The notes under the pieces are model-generated. The model made no database searches. It worked only from the letters and a program-made list of their open reading frames with translations, and was not told the DNA's origin. Shown piece after piece: positions 62,994 through 64,000 of a DNA stretch of 64,000 nt. The position numbers and the translations under genes were made by a program. Position 1 is the first letter of the stretch, and every line of letters begins with the position of its first letter. Source of the DNA: Micromonospora sp. WMMD882 (lineage in GTDB: Bacteria > Actinomycetota > Actinomycetes > Mycobacteriales > Micromonosporaceae); assembly GCF_027497255.1 (NCBI RefSeq), contig NZ_CP114903.1, forward strand, positions 434,001 through 498,000, read 5' to 3'.

Positions 62994-64000
62994 ATGGAAC
63001 TGGCCATCGCGGTGCTGCTCGGCGCCGTGGCCCTGATCGTGGTGATCGCCCTGGCGAAGGCGGTGCGGATCGTGCCGCAGCAGCGCCAGGACGTCGTGGA
63101 ACGGCTCGGCCGGTACAAGCGCACCCTGAATCCGGGGCTCAACCTGCTCGTGCCTTTCGTCGACGCGGTCCGCACCAAGGTCGACATGCGGGAGCAGGTG
63201 GTCAGTTTCCCGCCGCAGCCGGTGATCACCTCGGACAACCTGGTCGTCTCGATCGACACGGTGCTCTACTTCAAGGTGGTCGACTCGGTCCGGGCCACGT
63301 ACGAGATCTCGAACTTCCTCCAGGCGATCGAGCAGCTCACCGTCACCACGCTGCGGAACGTGATCGGCTCGCTGGACCTGGAGCGGGCGCTGACCAGCCG
63401 GGAGGAGATCAACCGGCACCTCTCCGGCGTGCTGGACGAGACCACCGGCCGGTGGGGCATCAAGGTCACCCGGGTGGAGATCAAGGCGATCGAGCCGCCG
63501 CCGAGCATCCGCGACTCGATGGAGAAGCAGATGCGCGCCGAGCGGGACCGCCGGGCGGCGATCCTCAACGCCGAGGGGCACAAGCAGTCGCAGATCCTGA
63601 CCGCCGAGGGTGAGAAGCAGGCCGCGGTGCTGCGGGCCGACGGTGACCGGCAGGCCCGCATCCTCCAGGCCGAGGGTCAGGCGAAGGCGATCCGGACGGT
63701 CTTCGACGCCATCCACACCGCGAACCCGAGCCAGAAGGTGCTGGCCTACCAGTACCTCCAGGCCCTGCCGCAGATCGCCAACGGCACCGCCAACAAGGTC
63801 TGGATCGTCCCGGCGGAGCTGACCAAGGCCCTGGAGGGGATGGGCGGCGCGCTCGGCGGGCTGAGCCAGATGGTCGGGGACGCCCCGTCGCCGGAGGCGT
63901 CCGACGGGGCCAGTGACGTCGAGCGGGAGGCCGCCGAGGCCGCGCAGGCCGCGGCGGAGGCCGCCCAGCAGATCCACGACGAGGTACGCGTCGCCGAGGC
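62994..64000 (+). CDS. SPFH/Band 7 (stomatin-like) protein, 3' partial
   Basis: At least 335 residues, running off the window. One membrane helix (about 3-23) precedes the SPFH domain (VPQQRQDVVERLGRY, LNLLVPFVDAVRTKVDMREQ and TRVEIKAIEPP), then a coiled-coil region with repeated AEG units (LNAEGHKQSQILTAEGEKQA). SPFH proteins form ring-like oligomers on the membrane, often with NfeD. ATG 62994 has AAGGGGTG upstream. The C-terminus shows an Ala/Glu-rich helix. Confidence 0.92.
   Translation, partial: MELAIAVLLGAVALIVVIALAKAVRIVPQQRQDVVERLGRYKRTLNPGLNLLVPFVDAVRTKVDMREQVVSFPPQPVITSDNLVVSIDTVLYFKVVDSVRATYEISNFLQAIEQLTVTTLRNVIGSLDLERALTSREEINRHLSGVLDETTGRWGIKVTRVEIKAIEPPPSIRDSMEKQMRAERDRRAAILNAEGHKQSQILTAEGEKQAAVLRADGDRQARILQAEGQAKAIRTVFDAIHTANPSQKVLAYQYLQALPQIANGTANKVWIVPAELTKALEGMGGALGGLSQMVGDAPSPEASDGASDVEREAAEAAQAAAEAAQQIHDEVRVAE

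Overview
The window is high-GC (well above 70 %) actinobacterial chromosomal DNA, most likely from Micromonospora or a close relative in the Micromonosporaceae. Supporting signs are the GTG starts, a conservon (CvnA-D) operon, a diterpene operon resembling one known from Salinispora, a fabG-fabI-hemH block laid out as in other actinobacteria, many secreted polysaccharide-degrading enzymes, and many apparently leaderless genes with a -10-like hexamer 5-8 nt before the start codon. No rRNA, tRNA or CRISPR was seen.

Layout. 1-5100: end of an enoyl-CoA hydratase-like gene, an ABC exporter, a polytopic membrane protein, a Mug-type DNA glycosylase and an atypical SDR. 5132-7478 (minus strand): a tightly overlapping three-gene operon for a TIGR04222-type membrane protein with a Gly/Cys tail, a DUF692/MNIO enzyme and a small partner protein. 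This is the best candidate for a poorly described system, a membrane-anchored Cys-rich substrate with its own peptide-modifying iron enzyme. 7566-11326: AcnR-type TetR repressor, nitrilase-family amidohydrolase, HAD hydrolase, RIO kinase, DUF2630 protein. 11734-15644: diterpene operon (P450, class I synthase, class II cyclase), followed directly by the conservon at 15743-19844. 19960-23644: DUF899 protein and, convergent, aconitase, whose upstream region carries the same operator-like sequence found before acnR 15 kb away.

23907-29076: secreted C39-like peptidase with aberrant codon use, a beta-helix protein, small membrane and secreted proteins, a permuted-papain protein and a CBM2 protein. 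29254-32660 is a decay zone: a frameshifted ABC ATPase, the first codons of its lost permease, 19-bp tandem repeats, an IS3-family element, a long hairpin, a hexanucleotide array and G-rich degenerate repeats. 32668-46538: secreted amylopullulanase, secreted beta-helix protein, aminopeptidase P, asparagine synthetase, CBM2-linked lytic polysaccharide monooxygenase and a PfkB sugar kinase.

46677-64000: a large hairpin, an MBL hydrolase with a hotdog thioesterase, a PAP2 membrane phosphatase, two PH-domain membrane proteins, the MoxR-DUF58-VWA operon, FASII genes fabG and fabI with ferrochelatase hemH, a NagD-type phosphatase, DUF3097, a beta-lactamase-fold serine hydrolase, and an NfeD-SPFH pair that runs off the window end.
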